Positions 1 through 8,911 are shown, counted from the first letter of the stretch. The stretch: 64,000 bases of DNA from Ruminococcus sp. (GCF_017464355.1 NZ_JAFUAG010000041.1:62001-126000), one strand, 5' to 3'. Program-made: numbers and translations. The notes: generated by a model from the letters alone, not told the origin.

Positions 1-1536
1 TTCGTCCAGCACGACTATTGGCGCATTTTTCAGTATGGCTCTTGCTATGGCGATACGCTGCTTCTCGCCCCCCGAAAGCCCTGTGCTGTCCGATACAACA
101 GTGCTGTAGCCCTCAGGCAGCCCCACGATAGTTTCGTGGATATTCGCAGCCTTGGCCGCCGCAACTACTTCTTCGATAGAAGCCTTGTCATTGCCCATGC
201 GTATGTTCTGCTCGATACTATCGTTGAAGATGAAAGAGTCCTGAAAAACATAGGCTATGTTCTTTACCAGTTCTGCATGGGTGATCTCTTTTATGTCCAC
301 ACCGCCTATTTTTATGGAACCGCTGTCGATCTCGTAAAAATGCAGCAGCAGCTGGGCGATAGTTGATTTTCCTCCCCCCGAAGGTCCTACCAGCGCATTG
401 CAGCTGCCTTGCGGTAAGTTAAAACTAACTCCATCGCAGGCTTTAACGCTGCTGCCCGGGTAAGCGAAGGATACCTCATCAAAGGTGATACCAAAGCTTT
501 CGGGCTTTCTGCCCTCGCCCACAAGGGCTATCTCAGGTTCAGCCAGCAGGTCGTCTATGCGCCTGAGACCTACGTTTATCTTGGTGCTGTCAATGCTGAC
601 ATTCATCATGTTCTCCAGTGGTTCCTTAAGACCTGCGCACACCACAAGGAAGAATATCACCTTGGGCAGCACCTCACTGTAGCTTGCGCTGTTGTTCAGC
701 ATTATTATTGCCGCAGGCAGCAGGAACAGCACCTGCGCCCCGAAGAATGCGTAGTATAGCCCCATGCCGTTGGCGTTGTAGTAAGCGGTGTCGTGTACAG
801 CCTTGGTGAAATCGTTCATGTCACGCTCAAACCTCTTAAAAGCATTGGTCGTTCCCCCGAATATCTTTATCACCGACATACCGTGTATGTACTCGATGAT
901 AGTGCCCTCCATTTTAGCCTTGCTGTCGGCCATGTTTTTCTGGTGGGCGGCGCCGTCAGGCTTTTTCAGCGCCATGGCCAGTATGATGAATGAGCATATG
1001 ATAGGCAGCAGCGATACAAGGGTCAGCCGCCAGTCAACTATGAGAAGCACTACAATGGTCAGCAGGGGAGTTGCGATAGCCGCCGATACCTCACACATAC
1101 TGTGGGCGATGAAGCCCTCTATCTGCTCGACATCTTCGATGAGCAGCTTCTTGATAGAACCCTGAGTGTTGGCCGTATAGTACCCCGAGGATATCTTTCC
1201 CATTTTCTCCATGAGCTTCATGCGCAGGTCGTATAAAATATCAAAAGCCGCCCCGTGGGAAAGCATGGCCGAGGCATAGGCGCATACCCCGTAAAGCAGT
1301 GCGCTCACCGCTGTTATGACCACAAGCAGCTTAACACTGCCAAAGCTGAATTTTTCACCTGCCGAATAGCAGCGGATCAGTTCCCTGAGTATGCTGTAAA
1401 TGGTGAAAAATGGCACTATCTTGAATACGCTTGACAGCACCGATAAAGTGCAGGCACCTGTAAGCGCCGACTTCTTAGTCTAGGCTAACTCCAGCAGACG
1501 GGCAATGCCCTCTTTTTTCTTTGGTTTCTTATCCAT
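1..1536 (-). pseudogene. ABC exporter half (permease plus ATPase), interrupted by an in-frame amber codon; 3' end outside window
   Basis: The frame opens with ATG at 1536 behind an AAGGAGGG site, overlapping the end of the TetR gene by 8 nt. Codon 19 is TAG (1482-1480), yet the same frame stays open for about 490 further codons and reads as a full exporter: membrane helices, then an ATPase with Walker A GPSGGGKST (about residue 380), the LSGGEKQR signature and the start of Walker B (VVLDE) where the window ends. Either a recent nonsense mutation, a sequence error, suppression, or re-initiation (a GTG about 15 codons downstream) applies. The family exports lipids, drugs or peptides; the substrate is unknown. 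It is probably co-transcribed with the upstream repressor. I am sure of the family and of the stop codon, not of its functional effect. Confidence 0.75.
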
Positions 1537-2128
1537 TTTTACCCTCCTTGAAAATGCAGCCGTAAAGCAGTTCAAAAAGCTTTTCCTGAGTGCGCTCATA
1601 GGCGCTCTCATGCAAAGCATAACGGTTCTCGGCCGTGATAGCAAGTATTTTCAGCAGGTTTGCTGTCACCCCGTAGTCGATGTCTTCCCGCACATCTTCA
1701 AACATCAAGAACAGCCTTTTCAGCGTTTCTGTTTCTTCCACGATGTCCGCAGTGCTGCTGTCAGGGTCGGCGGCAGCCAGTTTTTTCTCGTCCTCAGTGG
1801 TCAGGTACTGATACACGCTGTCCTGGTCGTTGATTATTGCCGCCAGCACCTGCTTGCTTTCCGCAACGCTGAGCTTTTCCCTTTCCCCCAGCATATCCGC
1901 TACAGCTTTCCAGAAACGGCTGCGGTTGAACTCGATGAGCTGAATGACAAAATCTTCCTTTGACATGAAAAAGTTGTAAAAGGTGCTTTTACCTATCCCC
2001 GCCGAAGCTGCTATCTTCTCCACCGACATATGGGTCATGCCGTACTGCTTCAGCAATTCCAGCCCCGAAAGGAACATTTTCTCTTTCAGCTGTTCTTTTT
2101 CGGCTATGGAAAAAATCTTTGGTGACAT
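1529..2128 (-). CDS. TetR-family transcriptional repressor
   Basis: This 199-residue protein has an N-terminal TetR helix-turn-helix (roughly residues 30-55, with MSVEKIAASAGIGKSTFYNF) and a divergent ligand-binding C-terminal half. The ATG at 2128 follows AAGGAGG with a 5 nt spacer. It is the first gene of a two-gene unit with the ABC exporter at 1-1536, and the reading frames overlap, so translation is probably coupled. A consensus promoter and an inverted repeat lie directly upstream, the normal arrangement for an autoregulated exporter repressor. Ligand unknown. Confidence 0.9.
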   Translation of the reverse strand: MSPKIFSIAEKEQLKEKMFLSGLELLKQYGMTHMSVEKIAASAGIGKSTFYNFFMSKEDFVIQLIEFNRSRFWKAVADMLGEREKLSVAESKQVLAAIINDQDSVYQYLTTEDEKKLAAADPDSSTADIVEETETLKRLFLMFEDVREDIDYGVTANLLKILAITAENRYALHESAYERTQEKLFELLYGCIFKEGKNG

Positions 2129-2160
2129 ACAGACCTCCTTGAATACCGTATTTTGAATTT

Positions 2161-2190
2161 AAGCGACTGAAATATAAATAATGGTCGCTT
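2161..2190. promoter_or_regulatory. Candidate TetR operator
   Basis: A perfect 7-bp inverted repeat, AAGCGAC and GTCGCTT, with a 16 nt spacer. It sits just downstream of the -10 box of the promoter for the TetR gene at 1529-2128, so occupancy would block transcription. Assigning it to that regulator is inference from position. Confidence 0.55.
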
Positions 2191-2194
2191 AATT

Positions 2195-2223
2195 ATTCTA
2201 GCACATTTCTTTCCCCTTGTCAA
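2195..2223 (-). promoter_or_regulatory. Sigma-A promoter of the TetR/ABC exporter unit
   Basis: On the minus strand a -35 TTGACA (2223-2218) and a -10 TAGAAT (2200-2195) are separated by 17 nt. The predicted start of transcription falls at the edge of the inverted repeat at 2161-2190. Confidence 0.75.
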
Positions 2224-2236
2224 GAGGTATCTTCGC

Positions 2237-2266
2237 AAAAAAGACCGCCTGTGTTCAGACGGTCTT
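2237..2266 (-). terminator. Intrinsic terminator after the CrtI-like oxidoreductase
   Basis: A 7-bp stem (AAGACCG with CGGTCTT) is followed on the minus strand by a run of six T. It closes the transcript of the gene at 2275-3759. Confidence 0.8.
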
Positions 2267-2274
2267 ACATTCTG

Positions 2275-3759
2275 TCATATCTCTATGGATCTTTTTTCCT
2301 TTTTAAGTATCCTCTGAACTGCGAATTTGCCTGAAATAGCTGCAATTGGCAGACCACCTGGGCTCATTATCCACTGTCCTGCCATGTAGAAATTTTTCAG
2401 CCCTTTCAGCACACCTTTTATCTTCACCTGCTTTGAGTCGGGTGTGGTGACAAAGGCCATGTACGCACCGTGATAGGCGTTGCAGTAGCGCTCATAGGTC
2501 AGGGGCGTCCAGCAGTCGAGAAATTCCAGCCTGCCCTCCAGCTCAGGAAACTCCGTTACTATGCGCTTGGTGACTTCTTCTATGAGCTGCTGCTTCTTCG
2601 CTTTGTATTCTTCTTTGTAAAGGCTCTTCCAGTACGCAAAATCCTCATCGCTCTGGGGGATATTTGTCTGCAAAACAGCCTTGCCCTCGGGAGCGAAGGT
2701 CTTGTCGTAGCCGTAGTTCTTCACATATATCCTGTCGAAGCGTCTGCTGCCTATAGCCACAGGCTCGCACCCGAAGAACACAGTGTCCTCCACGCTTATG
2801 TCGTCATCGGTCTTGAAAGCTATCTGGAAACCGCTGGTAGTGGGGTATTTTTTGCTTTCGCTGTAAGCCGACTCAAATTCCTTCGGCATGAATTTCCTGT
2901 CCAGCAGCCTGCCAAAGAGAAAGCTTGGGTCTACCGCCGAGATGACTTCATCTGCCATGACTTTTTCGCCGTTCTCCAGTTCAATGCCCCTGGCAGTGCC
3001 GTTCTCGGTGATGATACGCTTAACAGGAGTATTCGTATGCAGCTCACCGCCCATAGCCTTGAACCTTTCGATTATCCTGTTTGTCATAGCCAGGGAACCG
3101 CCCACGGGGATATTGCCGTTGCCGCTGGTCATGGTGGCATAGGATACCAGGAAGGAATAAGCTGTGTATTCAGCGGGAAGATAGTCTGTCATCAGCTTTT
3201 TCAGCAGGGGAGAATGAAATCTTTCCGCGAGACCTCTCAGGTCGGTCTTGCCGTATTCTTTCATCACCTTGGGCATATTTGCCATGCTTTTGCCCATTTT
3301 TATGTAGTCGCCTATCTTCATCATGTCCATGGGCTTTTCCCCCGGGATAGTGCAGCTTTCCGCGTACCTTACGTGCTGTATGAATTTCTTTATCTCAGCC
3401 TCGTCCTCGGGTGAAAGTGCGATAAGCTCCCTCTCTGTCCTGTCAAGGTCTTTCCAGAGGGTGGCTTCCTGTCCGTTCAGCCTGCTGGAGTAGAACTTGT
3501 CAGTGGCCGCATAGGGGGTGTCCTTATCGAGGGCGCCCATGGTGTTCCACACCTGCCATACCGAGGTGCTGCTGTCAGTGCCTGTCAGCCAGTGTATGCA
3601 GTTGTCGATGTGGCAGCCCTTTCTGTTCCAGCCCATGCACTCGCCGCCTGCCACGGGGTTCTTCTCGTATATGGCAGCCTCGTATCCCGCCTTGAGGGCA
3701 TATATGCCTGCTGAAAGTCCGCCTATTCCTCCGCCTATGATAACTATCTTTTTTTTCAT
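2275..3759 (-). CDS. FAD-dependent phytoene desaturase/CrtI-like oxidoreductase
   Basis: The 494-residue protein begins with a dinucleotide-binding fold (VIIGGGIGGLSAG, residues 6-17, GxGxxG pattern) and ends with the FAD-contacting segment MAGQWIMSPGGLP. Length and architecture match the CrtI/retinol-saturase-like amine oxidase superfamily, which desaturates or isomerises polyene or other lipid substrates. No carotenoid genes are visible nearby, so a carotenoid role is not supported; the true substrate is unknown. It lies 22 nt downstream of a TetR gene on the same strand and probably shares its promoter, suggesting induction by a hydrophobic compound. Confidence 0.8.
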   Translation of the reverse strand: MKKKIVIIGGGIGGLSAGIYALKAGYEAAIYEKNPVAGGECMGWNRKGCHIDNCIHWLTGTDSSTSVWQVWNTMGALDKDTPYAATDKFYSSRLNGQEATLWKDLDRTERELIALSPEDEAEIKKFIQHVRYAESCTIPGEKPMDMMKIGDYIKMGKSMANMPKVMKEYGKTDLRGLAERFHSPLLKKLMTDYLPAEYTAYSFLVSYATMTSGNGNIPVGGSLAMTNRIIERFKAMGGELHTNTPVKRIITENGTARGIELENGEKVMADEVISAVDPSFLFGRLLDRKFMPKEFESAYSESKKYPTTSGFQIAFKTDDDISVEDTVFFGCEPVAIGSRRFDRIYVKNYGYDKTFAPEGKAVLQTNIPQSDEDFAYWKSLYKEEYKAKKQQLIEEVTKRIVTEFPELEGRLEFLDCWTPLTYERYCNAYHGAYMAFVTTPDSKQVKIKGVLKGLKNFYMAGQWIMSPGGLPIAAISGKFAVQRILKKEKRSIEI

Positions 3760-3781
3760 TTTCTGTCTTCCTTTCTTTGAT

Positions 3782-4348
3782 CTACTTTTTGAGAATATCC
3801 GTTATCCATTCAGCCTCAGGCAGGGGCATTTCCGGGGAGATTATATGCTGTTCCATTACACCCTGTATGCTGCACCAGTACGCAAAGGAAAGCGCTGTGG
3901 GGTCGCCCTCCTTTATACTGCCTGCCTGCTGGCCTTTCTTTATTATCTCTGCTGAGAACTTCACCTGGTCCACCGACAGTGCCAGCTGCCTTATATCCTC
4001 GGGTATTCCCTGACGTCTTGCCTGGCTCATCAGCACGAACATCTGAAAGACCCAGGGCTGTTCCTCCGCCGCCTTGAAAAGCCCCTGTGCAAATCTGGTA
4101 AAATACTCTGTCGGGTCGTTGTACTCAATACTTTCAGGACGCTTAGTCGCTTCCACGCCCATGGTCACCAACGCCTTGTAAAGTGCCTCCTTGGACTCAT
4201 AGTAGTGGAAAAGCAGTCCCACGCTAATGCCCAGTGCCTCCGCTATATCGGATATCTTTGTTTCACTGAAGCCCTTTGTCACAAATAATTCCAGCGCCTT
4301 GAAAATTATCTGTTTCTGCCGCATTTCTTTCTGTTCTTTTCTTGTCAT
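3782..4348 (-). CDS. TetR-family transcriptional repressor
   Basis: A 188-residue TetR-type regulator: the N-terminal segment (about residues 20-65, including ISDIAEALGISVGLLFHYYESKEALYKAL) is a typical TetR DNA-binding domain, followed by a helical effector domain. It is the first gene of an operon with the CrtI-like oxidoreductase 22 nt downstream. A consensus promoter and two tandem 14-bp palindromes lie immediately upstream, which points to autoregulation together with the enzyme. Effector unknown. Confidence 0.9.
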   Translation of the reverse strand: MTRKEQKEMRQKQIIFKALELFVTKGFSETKISDIAEALGISVGLLFHYYESKEALYKALVTMGVEATKRPESIEYNDPTEYFTRFAQGLFKAAEEQPWVFQMFVLMSQARRQGIPEDIRQLALSVDQVKFSAEIIKKGQQAGSIKEGDPTALSFAYWCSIQGVMEQHIISPEMPLPEAEWITDILKK

Positions 4349-4374
4349 ACCCTTGTCCTCCGTCGATATTTCGT

Positions 4375-4403
4375 TGAATGGATATTCACTGAACCTGTAT
4401 TCA
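4375..4403. promoter_or_regulatory. Tandem palindromic operators for the TetR gene
   Basis: Two 14-bp imperfect palindromes of the form TGAA-N6-TTCA, sharing TATTCA at their right ends, start exactly 15 nt apart (4375-4388 and 4390-4403) and overlap the -10 box and start region. Tandem spacing fits two repressor dimers on one control region. The assignment is positional inference. Confidence 0.6.
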
Positions 4404-4431
4404 ATATACTACAACTGACCACGTTTGTCAA
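4403..4431 (-). promoter_or_regulatory. Sigma-A promoter of the TetR/oxidoreductase operon
   Basis: Minus-strand -35 TTGACA (4431-4426), 17 nt spacer and -10 TATATT (4408-4403). The upstream palindrome of the operator pair touches the -10 box. Confidence 0.75.
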
Positions 4432-4684
4432 CACCGTTTTCACAACTTTGTGAAAAATGTGCATATCATCACGAAATGATATCTGAAATATAACAATATG
4501 CACAATTCTTGTTTACCCTTATCTATATCTGCGGCGCTTGCAGAATAACCGTCCGTAAAACAATAAGCCTGGTTTATAATCCGAACACCTTTCTGAAAAT
4601 GGGCAACCCTCCCATAAATGCCGTGAATAGTACAAGCAATTGTACACATATAATGTATCATCATTCAAGAAAGGTGATGATATC
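4432..4684. other. Structured intergenic region upstream of the sigma factor
   Basis: No convincing gene. It holds a perfect 8-bp stem (4437-4456, TTTTCACA/TGTGAAAA), a 9-bp inverted repeat (TGTGCATAT at 4458-4466 with ATATGCACA at 4496-4504) and an inner ATATCAT/ATGATAT hairpin (4463-4469 with 4475-4481) that competes with the 9-bp repeat. Nearer the gene are TACAA/TTGTA (4631-4644) and a TATAAT (4649-4654) that may be the -10 box of the sigma gene, though no good -35 is visible. The segment 4505-4630 could encode a small RNA, but I recognise none. Confidence 0.4.
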
Positions 4685-5377
4685 ATGTTCCCCCAGATCA
4701 TTCAACTGCTGCATAAGCTTGGTGCAGCAGGGCTGTTTTTCGGGCTCCACTTCGACGGCCGCACGGTCTTTCCACGCCCCCTTTCCGCCGCAGAGGAAAG
4801 GGAGTGCTTTGAGAGTATGTCAAAGGGCGACAAGTCTGCCCGTGAAAAGCTTATCAGACATAACCTCAGGCTCGTGGCACACATTATCAAAAAGTATTAT
4901 GCAGCCTCCTCCGACCAGGACGACCTTATCTCCATTGGCACCATAGGCCTTATCAAGGCGGTGCAGACTTTCGACTACACCAAGGGCACCCGCTTTGCCA
5001 CCTACGGCAGCAGGTGTGTTGAAAACGAGATACTCATGCATTTCAGGTCGCTGAAAAAATCCGCAGGCGATGTTTCAATTGAAGAACCCGCCCAGTCCGA
5101 CAAGGACGGCAACAGCCTGAGCCTTATGGACCTTCTGACCGACGGAGAAGACCTGGGGGACAGGATAGAGCTTCTGGTGCAGGCAGAACAAGTATACAAA
5201 GATTTGGATAAATGTCTCGATGACCGTGAAAGGGAGGTCATCGTCAAGCGCTACGGCCTTTTCGGTACAACTGCCCTTACCCAGCGTGAAGCCGCCAAAA
5301 AACTGGGTATATCCCGTTCCTATGTTTCCCGCATAGAAAAACGTGCCCTTGAAAAGCTTCGTGAAAGGCTCAGATGA
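4685..5377 (+). CDS. SigK-like sporulation-family sigma factor
   Basis: A sigma-70 family factor of about 230 residues. Region 2 carries the RNAP-contact and -10 recognition stretch (LISIGTIGLIKAVQTFDY, ENEILMHFR), and region 4 ends with GISRSYVSRIEKRALEKL, both closely like sigma-K of Bacillus. The ATG at 4685 is chosen over one 45 nt upstream because it follows AAGGTGAT at 4671-4678 and gives the usual hydrophobic SigK N-terminus. In sporulating relatives SigK acts in the mother cell; in Ruminococcus the role is uncertain. No pro-sequence processing gene is seen nearby. Confidence 0.85.
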   Translation: MFPQIIQLLHKLGAAGLFFGLHFDGRTVFPRPLSAAEERECFESMSKGDKSAREKLIRHNLRLVAHIIKKYYAASSDQDDLISIGTIGLIKAVQTFDYTKGTRFATYGSRCVENEILMHFRSLKKSAGDVSIEEPAQSDKDGNSLSLMDLLTDGEDLGDRIELLVQAEQVYKDLDKCLDDREREVIVKRYGLFGTTALTQREAAKKLGISRSYVSRIEKRALEKLRERLR

Positions 5378-5390
5378 TATTTTTACCTTG

Positions 5391-5427
5391 ACAGCAGACC
5401 GTTCATTTTTTGTGCGGCCTGCTGTAT
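5391..5427 (+). terminator. Probable terminator after the sigma factor gene
   Basis: Stem ACAGCAG with CTGCTGT extended by CCG/CGG across a mismatch, 13 nt after the stop codon. The T-run after it is weak, so termination may be partial. Confidence 0.5.
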
Positions 5428-5539
5428 TTATACGGATATACTTCCTGTATATGTAAATATGTATTCTCAGGTCGCGGGCGAATTGTCTGAAATGCGCAAA
5501 AATGGGTAAATATCATGTGTTTTTTTCACAATACATAAT
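5428..5539. other. Intergenic stretch, nothing recognised
   Basis: Between the sigma-factor terminator and the MATE promoter I see no coding frame with a ribosome site, no repeat and no known RNA. Confidence 0.5.
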
Positions 5540-5568
5540 TTGACAAATCCCCGTAAATGCAGTATAAT
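5540..5568 (+). promoter_or_regulatory. Consensus sigma-A promoter of the MATE exporter
   Basis: TTGACA (5540-5545), 17 nt, TATAAT (5563-5568), both boxes perfect. Confidence 0.85.
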
Positions 5569-5624
5569 AAACATTGTTATTATATGAATGAAAATGTTAA
5601 GGACGTAAAAGAGGTAAGGAAAAG

Positions 5625-7004
5625 TTGAGTGAAGTAAATACAAAGAACCCCCTTGGATATAAGCCTATACCCAAGCTGCTGGGAGGTTTTGCTCTGCCAA
5701 GCATAATCGCCATGCTGGTAAGCTCGCTGTATAATCTGGTGGATCAGATATTCATCGGACAGTATGTGGGCTATCTGGGCAACGCTGCAACAAACGTGGC
5801 ATTCCCGCTGACGACCATATGTATGGCGATAACCCTGACTATCGGCATAGGTACGGCTTCGAGATATTCGCTGTACCTTGGCAAGGGCGAGGAGGAGCGT
5901 GCTGCTAAAACAGTGGGCTGCGGCCTTTGCATGATGTTCGGCTTCGGCATTATCTATGCCTTTATCATTGAGCTGTTCCTGACGCCCATGCTGGTGTCCT
6001 TCGGTTCGACGGAGGCTGTGCTTCCCTATGCGCTGGAATACACCAGGATAACCGCCATAGGTATGCCTTTCATCGTTGTCATGAACGGCATGAGCAATCT
6101 TGCCCGTGCCGACGGCAGCCCCACCTATTCCATGGTGACTATGCTCATCGGCGCCATTATCAACACAGGGCTTGATGCTCTGTTCATGATAGTCTTCCAC
6201 TGGGGAGTGGCAGGTGCAGCCTGGGCAACGGTCATCGGCCAGGTGATATCCTGCTTGTTCGCATTTATGTATATAAAGAGGCTCAAGCGCATTACCTTGC
6301 GTCGTGAGCATATCCGTGTCAGCCTGGCAGAAATGGGCACCACTGCCGCCATGGGCATGAGCAACGGCCTGACACAGGTAGCTATCACCTTTGTTCAGAT
6401 AGTTATGAACAGGTCACTGGTAAAATACGGTGCCATGTCCGTCTATGGCTCTGATATACCTCTGGCTGCCAGCGGTATCGTCATGAAAGTGAATTCCATC
6501 GTGCTTGCAGTGATCATCGGTATAACCCAGGGTATGCAGCCTATAGTGGGCTTCAACTACGGTGCCAGAAAGTATGACCGTGTAAGGCAGGTGTACAAGC
6601 TTGCCATAACCTGCGAGCTGGTCATAACACTTATCGCTTTTGCAGTGTTCCAGATATTCCCTGCACAGGTGCTTTCTATCTTCGGTTCCTCTCAGGATAA
6701 TAAAGAACTTTATTTTGAGTTCGCCGTGAAGTTCATGCGCACATTCCTGCTGCTGCTGCCCCTGACAGGCATACAGATGATATCCTCGAATTTCTTTGCC
6801 GCCATAGGCAAGCCCCTTAAAGGCGCTGTGCTGTCCCTGACAAGACAGGTCATCTTCCTGATACCCCTGGTGCTTATCCTTTCAAGCTTCTTCGGGCTGA
6901 CAGGCATAATGGCAGCTGCACCTGTTTCCGACTTCACCGCATTTATTGTGGTCATGATATTCATTGTCCGTGAGATGAATGCCATGAAGCATAAGACAGA
7001 CTGA
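5625..7004 (+). CDS. MATE-family multidrug/sodium antiporter
   Basis: A 459-residue polytopic protein with about twelve hydrophobic helices in two homologous halves, opening LGGFALPSIIAMLVSSLYNLVDQIFIG, a typical MATE N-terminus. Members extrude cationic drugs or metabolites in exchange for sodium or protons. The start is a TTG at 5625, supported by GAGGTAAGGA at 5611-5620; no ATG fits the conserved N-terminus. It is monocistronic, between its own promoter and a strong terminator. Substrate unknown. Confidence 0.9.
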   Translation: MSEVNTKNPLGYKPIPKLLGGFALPSIIAMLVSSLYNLVDQIFIGQYVGYLGNAATNVAFPLTTICMAITLTIGIGTASRYSLYLGKGEEERAAKTVGCGLCMMFGFGIIYAFIIELFLTPMLVSFGSTEAVLPYALEYTRITAIGMPFIVVMNGMSNLARADGSPTYSMVTMLIGAIINTGLDALFMIVFHWGVAGAAWATVIGQVISCLFAFMYIKRLKRITLRREHIRVSLAEMGTTAAMGMSNGLTQVAITFVQIVMNRSLVKYGAMSVYGSDIPLAASGIVMKVNSIVLAVIIGITQGMQPIVGFNYGARKYDRVRQVYKLAITCELVITLIAFAVFQIFPAQVLSIFGSSQDNKELYFEFAVKFMRTFLLLLPLTGIQMISSNFFAAIGKPLKGAVLSLTRQVIFLIPLVLILSSFFGLTGIMAAAPVSDFTAFIVVMIFIVREMNAMKHKTD

Positions 7005-7011
7005 TATCCCC

Positions 7012-7041
7012 GACCCGATAGCCTGCGTTATCGGGTCTTTT
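7012..7041 (+). terminator. Intrinsic terminator after the MATE gene
   Basis: Perfect 9-bp stem GACCCGATA/TATCGGGTC followed by four T. Confidence 0.85.
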
Positions 7042-7072
7042 CACATGATGAGCCGTTGCTGGGCGAATGCTC

Positions 7073-7101
7073 TTGACATCGGCGGATAAATATAGTATAA
7101 T
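7073..7101 (+). promoter_or_regulatory. Consensus sigma-A promoter of the acetolactate synthase gene
   Basis: TTGACA (7073-7078), 17 nt, TATAAT (7096-7101). The leader is only about 40 nt, too short for a T-box or leucine attenuator. Confidence 0.85.
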
Positions 7102-7149
7102 AAATAATTAGTTACCATTGTTATTTCCATATATAAGGAGAGATCTTTT

Positions 7150-8847
7150 ATGCAGCTCAACGGTTCAGACGTTATCATTGAATGCCTTCTTGAACAGGGG
7201 GTAGACACCATTTTCGGTTATCCGGGTGGTGCGGTGCTGAACATCTACGATGCACTTTACAAGTATTCTGACAAGATAAGACACGTTATCACAGCCCATG
7301 AGCAGGCTGCCTGCCATGCAGCGGACGGTTATTCCCGTACCACAGGCAGAACAGGCGTGGTGCTGGCCACCTCAGGCCCCGGTGCTACCAACCTGGTTAC
7401 AGGTATAGCTACTGCTTATATGGACAGTGTGCCTCTGGTGGCTATAACAGGCAACGTAACCAGAAATCTGCTTGGTCTGGACTCTTTCCAGGAAGTTGAT
7501 ATCTGCGGTATAACCATGCCTGTCACCAAGCATAATTATATAGTAAAGGATCCCGCTAAGCTGCCCGATATCATCAGGGAAGCTTTCCGTATCGCCAACG
7601 AAGGCAGAAAGGGTCCCGTACTCATCGATATCCCCAAGGATATCACCGCAGCTATGATAGAGTACGAGAAGCAGGCCCCCCTTGCTTCCGTTTATGAGGA
7701 CCCCGACACCCTGGCCGCAGAAGTTGCCGAGGCTGCCGAGCTTATCAAGAAGAGCGAAAAGCCTTTCATCTACGCAGGCGGCGGTGTTGTTTCCGCTGAT
7801 GCTGTGGACGAAATGAAGGAGCTGGTCAGAAAGTGCAATGCTCCTGTTGCCCTGTCCCTCATGGGTCAGTGCGCTTATGACAATTCTGCCGAGAATTACA
7901 TAGGTATGCTGGGTATGCACGGTACAAAGGCCGCTGCAAAGGCTGTAAGCAACTGTGACCTCATGATAGTTCTGGGTTCACGTTTTTCGGACAGAGTCCT
8001 CTGCAACCCCAATACCTTTGCCAAGAACACACATATTATCCATATCGAGATAGACCCCGCCGAGATAGGCAAGAATATTGATGTTTACCACCATGTAACA
8101 GGCGATGTCAAGAAGGCCATAGCAATGCTCAATGAGCTGCTGCCCGATATGTCCCACCCCGAGTGGTTCAATGAGGTAATGGGCTGGAAGGAAAAGTATG
8201 CCCTGCACATGGTACCAATCGAGAAGGAAGATGAAGTTCTTCCCGACCAGGTCATCAGTGAGCTGGACAGGCTCACCGAGGGCAAGGCTATCATCGCTAC
8301 CGAGGTCGGCCAGCACCAGATGTGGGCTGCGCAGTACTATGATTTCAAGTGCCCCAGAAGCTTTGCTTCCAGCGGTGGACTTGGCACCATGGGCTACGGC
8401 CTTGGCGCAGCTATAGGCTGCAAGATAGGCAACCCCGAAAGAACAGTTGTGAACATCGCAGGTGACGGCAGCTTCTTCATGAACTGCAACGAGCTTTCCA
8501 GCCTTGCAAAGCATAAGATACCTCTTATAGAGCTGGTATTCGAGAATGACGTGCTGGGCATGGTTCGCCAGTGGCAGCGCCTGTTCTACGGCAAGCGCTT
8601 CTCCCAGACCAATATCGAGCGCGGCACCGATTTCATGAAGCTTGCAGAAGCCTTCGGCATAGAGGGTGTCCGCATAACCAAAAAGGACGAGATAACCGAC
8701 GGCCTGAAAAAGGCTCTTGACTACGCAGCAAAGGGCAGACCCGTGCTGGTAGATGTTGTCATCAATAAGGACGTCAACGTGCTGCCCATGGTACCCGCAG
8801 GCGCTGACGTAAGCCAGCCTATCATGGAGATAGATCTGGAAAGCTGA
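7150..8847 (+). CDS. ilvB: Acetolactate synthase, large (catalytic) subunit
   Basis: This 565-residue thiamine-diphosphate enzyme condenses two pyruvates to acetolactate, or pyruvate and 2-oxobutyrate to acetohydroxybutyrate, the first common step of branched-chain amino acid synthesis. Visible features are the catalytic glutamate (E51 in TAHEQAACHAADGY), the central FAD/ADP-binding domain, and the C-terminal TPP motif starting GDGSFFMN. Length and the RQWQ segment near the C-terminus fit the anabolic, FAD-dependent form. AAGGAGAG precedes the ATG. No regulatory subunit gene (ilvN) is adjacent; the gene stands alone between promoter and terminator, which is unusual for a biosynthetic ilv locus. 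Confidence 0.92.
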   Translation: MQLNGSDVIIECLLEQGVDTIFGYPGGAVLNIYDALYKYSDKIRHVITAHEQAACHAADGYSRTTGRTGVVLATSGPGATNLVTGIATAYMDSVPLVAITGNVTRNLLGLDSFQEVDICGITMPVTKHNYIVKDPAKLPDIIREAFRIANEGRKGPVLIDIPKDITAAMIEYEKQAPLASVYEDPDTLAAEVAEAAELIKKSEKPFIYAGGGVVSADAVDEMKELVRKCNAPVALSLMGQCAYDNSAENYIGMLGMHGTKAAAKAVSNCDLMIVLGSRFSDRVLCNPNTFAKNTHIIHIEIDPAEIGKNIDVYHHVTGDVKKAIAMLNELLPDMSHPEWFNEVMGWKEKYALHMVPIEKEDEVLPDQVISELDRLTEGKAIIATEVGQHQMWAAQYYDFKCPRSFASSGGLGTMGYGLGAAIGCKIGNPERTVVNIAGDGSFFMNCNELSSLAKHKIPLIELVFENDVLGMVRQWQRLFYGKRFSQTNIERGTDFMKLAEAFGIEGVRITKKDEITDGLKKALDYAAKGRPVLVDVVINKDVNVLPMVPAGADVSQPIMEIDLES

Positions 8848-8870
8848 TATCCCATAAGATCAAAAAAATA

Positions 8871-8902
8871 CGGCGCTCCCTCAGGGGAACGCCGTTTTCT
8901 TT
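8871..8902 (+). terminator. Intrinsic terminator after ilvB
   Basis: Stem CGGCG-TCCC paired with GGGGA-CGCCG around a short loop, followed by TTTTCTTT. Confidence 0.8.
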
Positions 8903-8911
8903 CAATAAAGA

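Noticed and set aside
2470-3414. 314-codon plus-strand frame opposite the CrtI-like gene
   Set aside because: Antisense shadow of a well-supported gene; no ribosome site and no recognisable domain.
4440-4701. Minus-strand reading frames of 60-74 codons upstream of the sigma gene
   Set aside because: No ribosome sites, no recognisable composition, and they cover palindromes and a likely -10 box.
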